Origin: Anaerolineales bacterium
Lineage (GTDB): Bacteria; Chloroflexota; Anaerolineae; Anaerolineales; UBA6663
NCBI GenBank assembly: GCA_017999235.1
Contig: JAGOBN010000217.1
Location: 1-6,913 of the forward strand
Direction: 5' to 3'
DNA: 6,913 bases
A model generated the notes under the pieces. It had not been told where the DNA came from. It searched no databases and worked only from the letters and a program-made list of their open reading frames with translations. Below, in pieces: positions 5,695 to 6,913 of this stretch (positions within the stretch are counted from its first letter, which is position 1; each line of letters begins with the position of its first letter). Both the position numbers and the translations under genes were made by a program.

Positions 5695-6913
5695 TTAGCG
5701 GCGGGTCCACCAGGCCCGGAACTGGGCCGTGTACTGGTTCTCGTAGTACTCCACCTGCAGCGCGTGCGGGCCGGCGTCCAGTGTCAGCTCGGCCGAATAC
5801 AGGCCGCTGTCACTGTCGTGCCACTGATCCAGCACCAGTTGGCCGTCCACATACCACCGGACCCCGTCATCGGCCTGGGCGTAGAGCGTGTACGTTCCCG
5901 CCTCAAAGGTCTGCGTGCGCGTCCAGCGCGCCGAGAACTGGTTGCCCGGCAGATTGGCGGCCGGCGCGCCCAGGCCCCAGACAAAATCCAGCCGCGTTTC
6001 GTTGCGCACCACCGCCGGAGTTCCGGACAGCGTCGCATTGGCCCAGTATTCGCCCTTCCAATCCGAGAAGGTTTGCGGGCCGCTCCGCTCCCAGGTCAGG
6101 CGCGCGCGCGCTTCCACCGCCGCGTCATAGTATTCCAGCTTGAGGCTGTGCGCGCCGGCGGAGAGCAAGACCTCCCCCGTCACCTCGCGGCTCGCCCCGC
6201 CCCGCCACTCATCGATCACCAGACGGTCATCCACCCACAGCCGGGCGCCGTCATCCACCAACACCCTGAAGCGGTAGGTGCCGGCCTCCAGATTCAGGCT
6301 GCGCGTCCAGCGCACCGAGAAGTTATCGGCCGGCAGGCGCGGATCAGGCGCGGTCTGCCCCCAGGCGAAATCCAGCGCCGCGTCATTCCGCACGATCACG
6401 GGCGCGCCGCTGAGCGCGGCGTTGTTCCAATACTCACCCTTCCAGTCCGGGTACGCGTCCACGCGCTCCCAGGCCAACCGGGCCAGGGCTTCACCGCCCC
6501 GCTCGAAGTACTCCAGCCGGACGGTCTGCGGGCCAACCGCCAGATTGATCTCGGCCGTCCGCGTGGTCTGGCCCTCGCGCCAGTCGTCAATCAGCAGGCG
6601 GTCCCCCACCCAGAGCCGCACGCCGTCGTCGGCGGTGACGCGGAAGCGATAGGTGCCGGCATCGAAGGGCAGCTGGCGCGTCCAGCGCACGGAGAAATCG
6701 TCGGCGGGCAGGCCCGGCAGGGCCGGATTGCCCCACCAGGTGAAATCGATGGCCGGATCATCCCGCACCAGGGCCGGCGCGCCGGTCAGGTCGCGATTGG
6801 CGAAGTATTCGCCGCGCCAGTTGGCAAACACGGCCGGCGGCGGGGCGCCGGGAACAGGCGTAACTGTTGGGGCGCCGTACTGGCGGTCGCTCACCGGCAG
6901 GCCGGCCACGGCC
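5695..6913 (-). CDS. Protein with three tandem PA14-like repeats (partial, 5' end off window)
   Basis: The frame is open from the right edge to the TAA at 5697-5695, about 405 residues, so this is the C-terminal part of a longer protein. After a Pro/Thr/Val-rich linker (PTVTPVPGAPPPAV) come three repeats of about 120 residues. Numbering from GTG 6909, they span about 29-148, 154-275 and 282-403. Each starts W(R/K)GEY(F/W)xN and contains VRN/VRD, DFxWG, LPxxxFSxRWTR, AGTYxxxxxxDDGxRxxV, the LxLDxW-like turn and xLEYY/xVEYY. The fold and the adjacent-Asp DDG motif fit the PA14 family, which binds carbohydrates or acts as a spacer in cell-surface and secreted proteins. The last repeat ends at the C-terminus (WWTRR), with no anchor after it. 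The start and any signal peptide lie off the window; GTG 6909 is simply the first possible start inside it. Sugar binding at the cell surface is inferred. Confidence 0.88.
   Translation of the reverse strand, partial: AVAGLPVSDRQYGAPTVTPVPGAPPPAVFANWRGEYFANRDLTGAPALVRDDPAIDFTWWGNPALPGLPADDFSVRWTRQLPFDAGTYRFRVTADDGVRLWVGDRLLIDDWREGQTTRTAEINLAVGPQTVRLEYFERGGEALARLAWERVDAYPDWKGEYWNNAALSGAPVIVRNDAALDFAWGQTAPDPRLPADNFSVRWTRSLNLEAGTYRFRVLVDDGARLWVDDRLVIDEWRGGASREVTGEVLLSAGAHSLKLEYYDAAVEARARLTWERSGPQTFSDWKGEYWANATLSGTPAVVRNETRLDFVWGLGAPAANLPGNQFSARWTRTQTFEAGTYTLYAQADDGVRWYVDGQLVLDQWHDSDSGLYSAELTLDAGPHALQVEYYENQYTAQFRAWWTRR
5701..6819 (-). repeat. Three degenerate ~370-bp coding repeats (PA14 units)
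   Basis: The units lie at about 6819-6466, 6444-6088 and 6060-5701 on the minus strand. Similarity is visible in DNA as well as protein: for example a segment reading GTCCAGCGCAC on the plus strand recurs near 6305 and 6678 at the same place in two units. The unit nearest the C-terminus is the most diverged. The pattern suggests duplication within the gene. Confidence 0.75.

Noticed and set aside
1..6913. tRNA, rRNA, CRISPR array, insertion sequence or attachment site
   Set aside because: I saw no cloverleaf, no regularly spaced repeats with unique spacers, no transposase frame and no terminal inverted repeats; the repeats present are within coding linkers or PA14 units.
1..6913. High frequency of GCCGGC as a genome signature element
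   Set aside because: It often coincides with Ala-Gly and related codons in a GC-rich genome, so codon bias explains much of it; a genome-wide count against background would be needed.

Overview
The window is GC-rich chromosomal DNA from a bacterium. The best guess is Chloroflexota (Anaerolineae-like). This rests on a short SecD (463 residues) next to a separate SecF, strong GC use at third codon positions, and exported multi-PA14 and VWA proteins. It is an inference from style, not from a marker gene.

Layout. Positions 1-2271 (minus strand) hold one uninterrupted frame of 757 codons. It starts inside the window and runs off the left edge without a stop. It encodes a signal peptide, an exported von Willebrand A-like domain, about nine membrane helices with a NosR/NapH/RdxA-like cysteine core (WxxxCP, CxxxCP and CxxCxxCxxxC), an Ala/Pro/Gly linker built on an 18-bp tandem repeat, and the start of a 2Fe-2S ferredoxin domain. 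This is the most unusual object in the window. Positions 2272-2674 are a divergent intergenic region with a good sigma70-type promoter for the leftward gene, a 7+7 bp palindrome and an extended -10 for the rightward gene. Positions 2675-2866 encode a 63-residue protein with two CxxC pairs, probably zinc-binding. Positions 3033-5348 are secD and secF, 3 bp apart, ending in a textbook intrinsic terminator (5368-5398). A terminator-like hairpin also sits just before secD, where any secDF transcript must cross it. Positions 5501-5644 encode a possible 47-residue single-helix membrane protein. From the right edge to 5695 (minus strand) lies the C-terminal part of a protein with three PA14-like repeats, followed by its own hairpin terminator.

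How the parts relate. SecD and SecF form the proton-driven export motor that assists SecYEG. The VWA/Fe-S protein carries a clear export signal and the PA14 protein is probably extracytoplasmic, so both are plausible Sec clients, but nothing in the sequence ties them functionally to secDF. The VWA/Fe-S protein looks like an electron-carrying membrane protein: cytoplasmic Fe-S clusters plus a cytoplasmic ferredoxin domain joined to an extracytoplasmic binding domain. Its partners lie outside the window.
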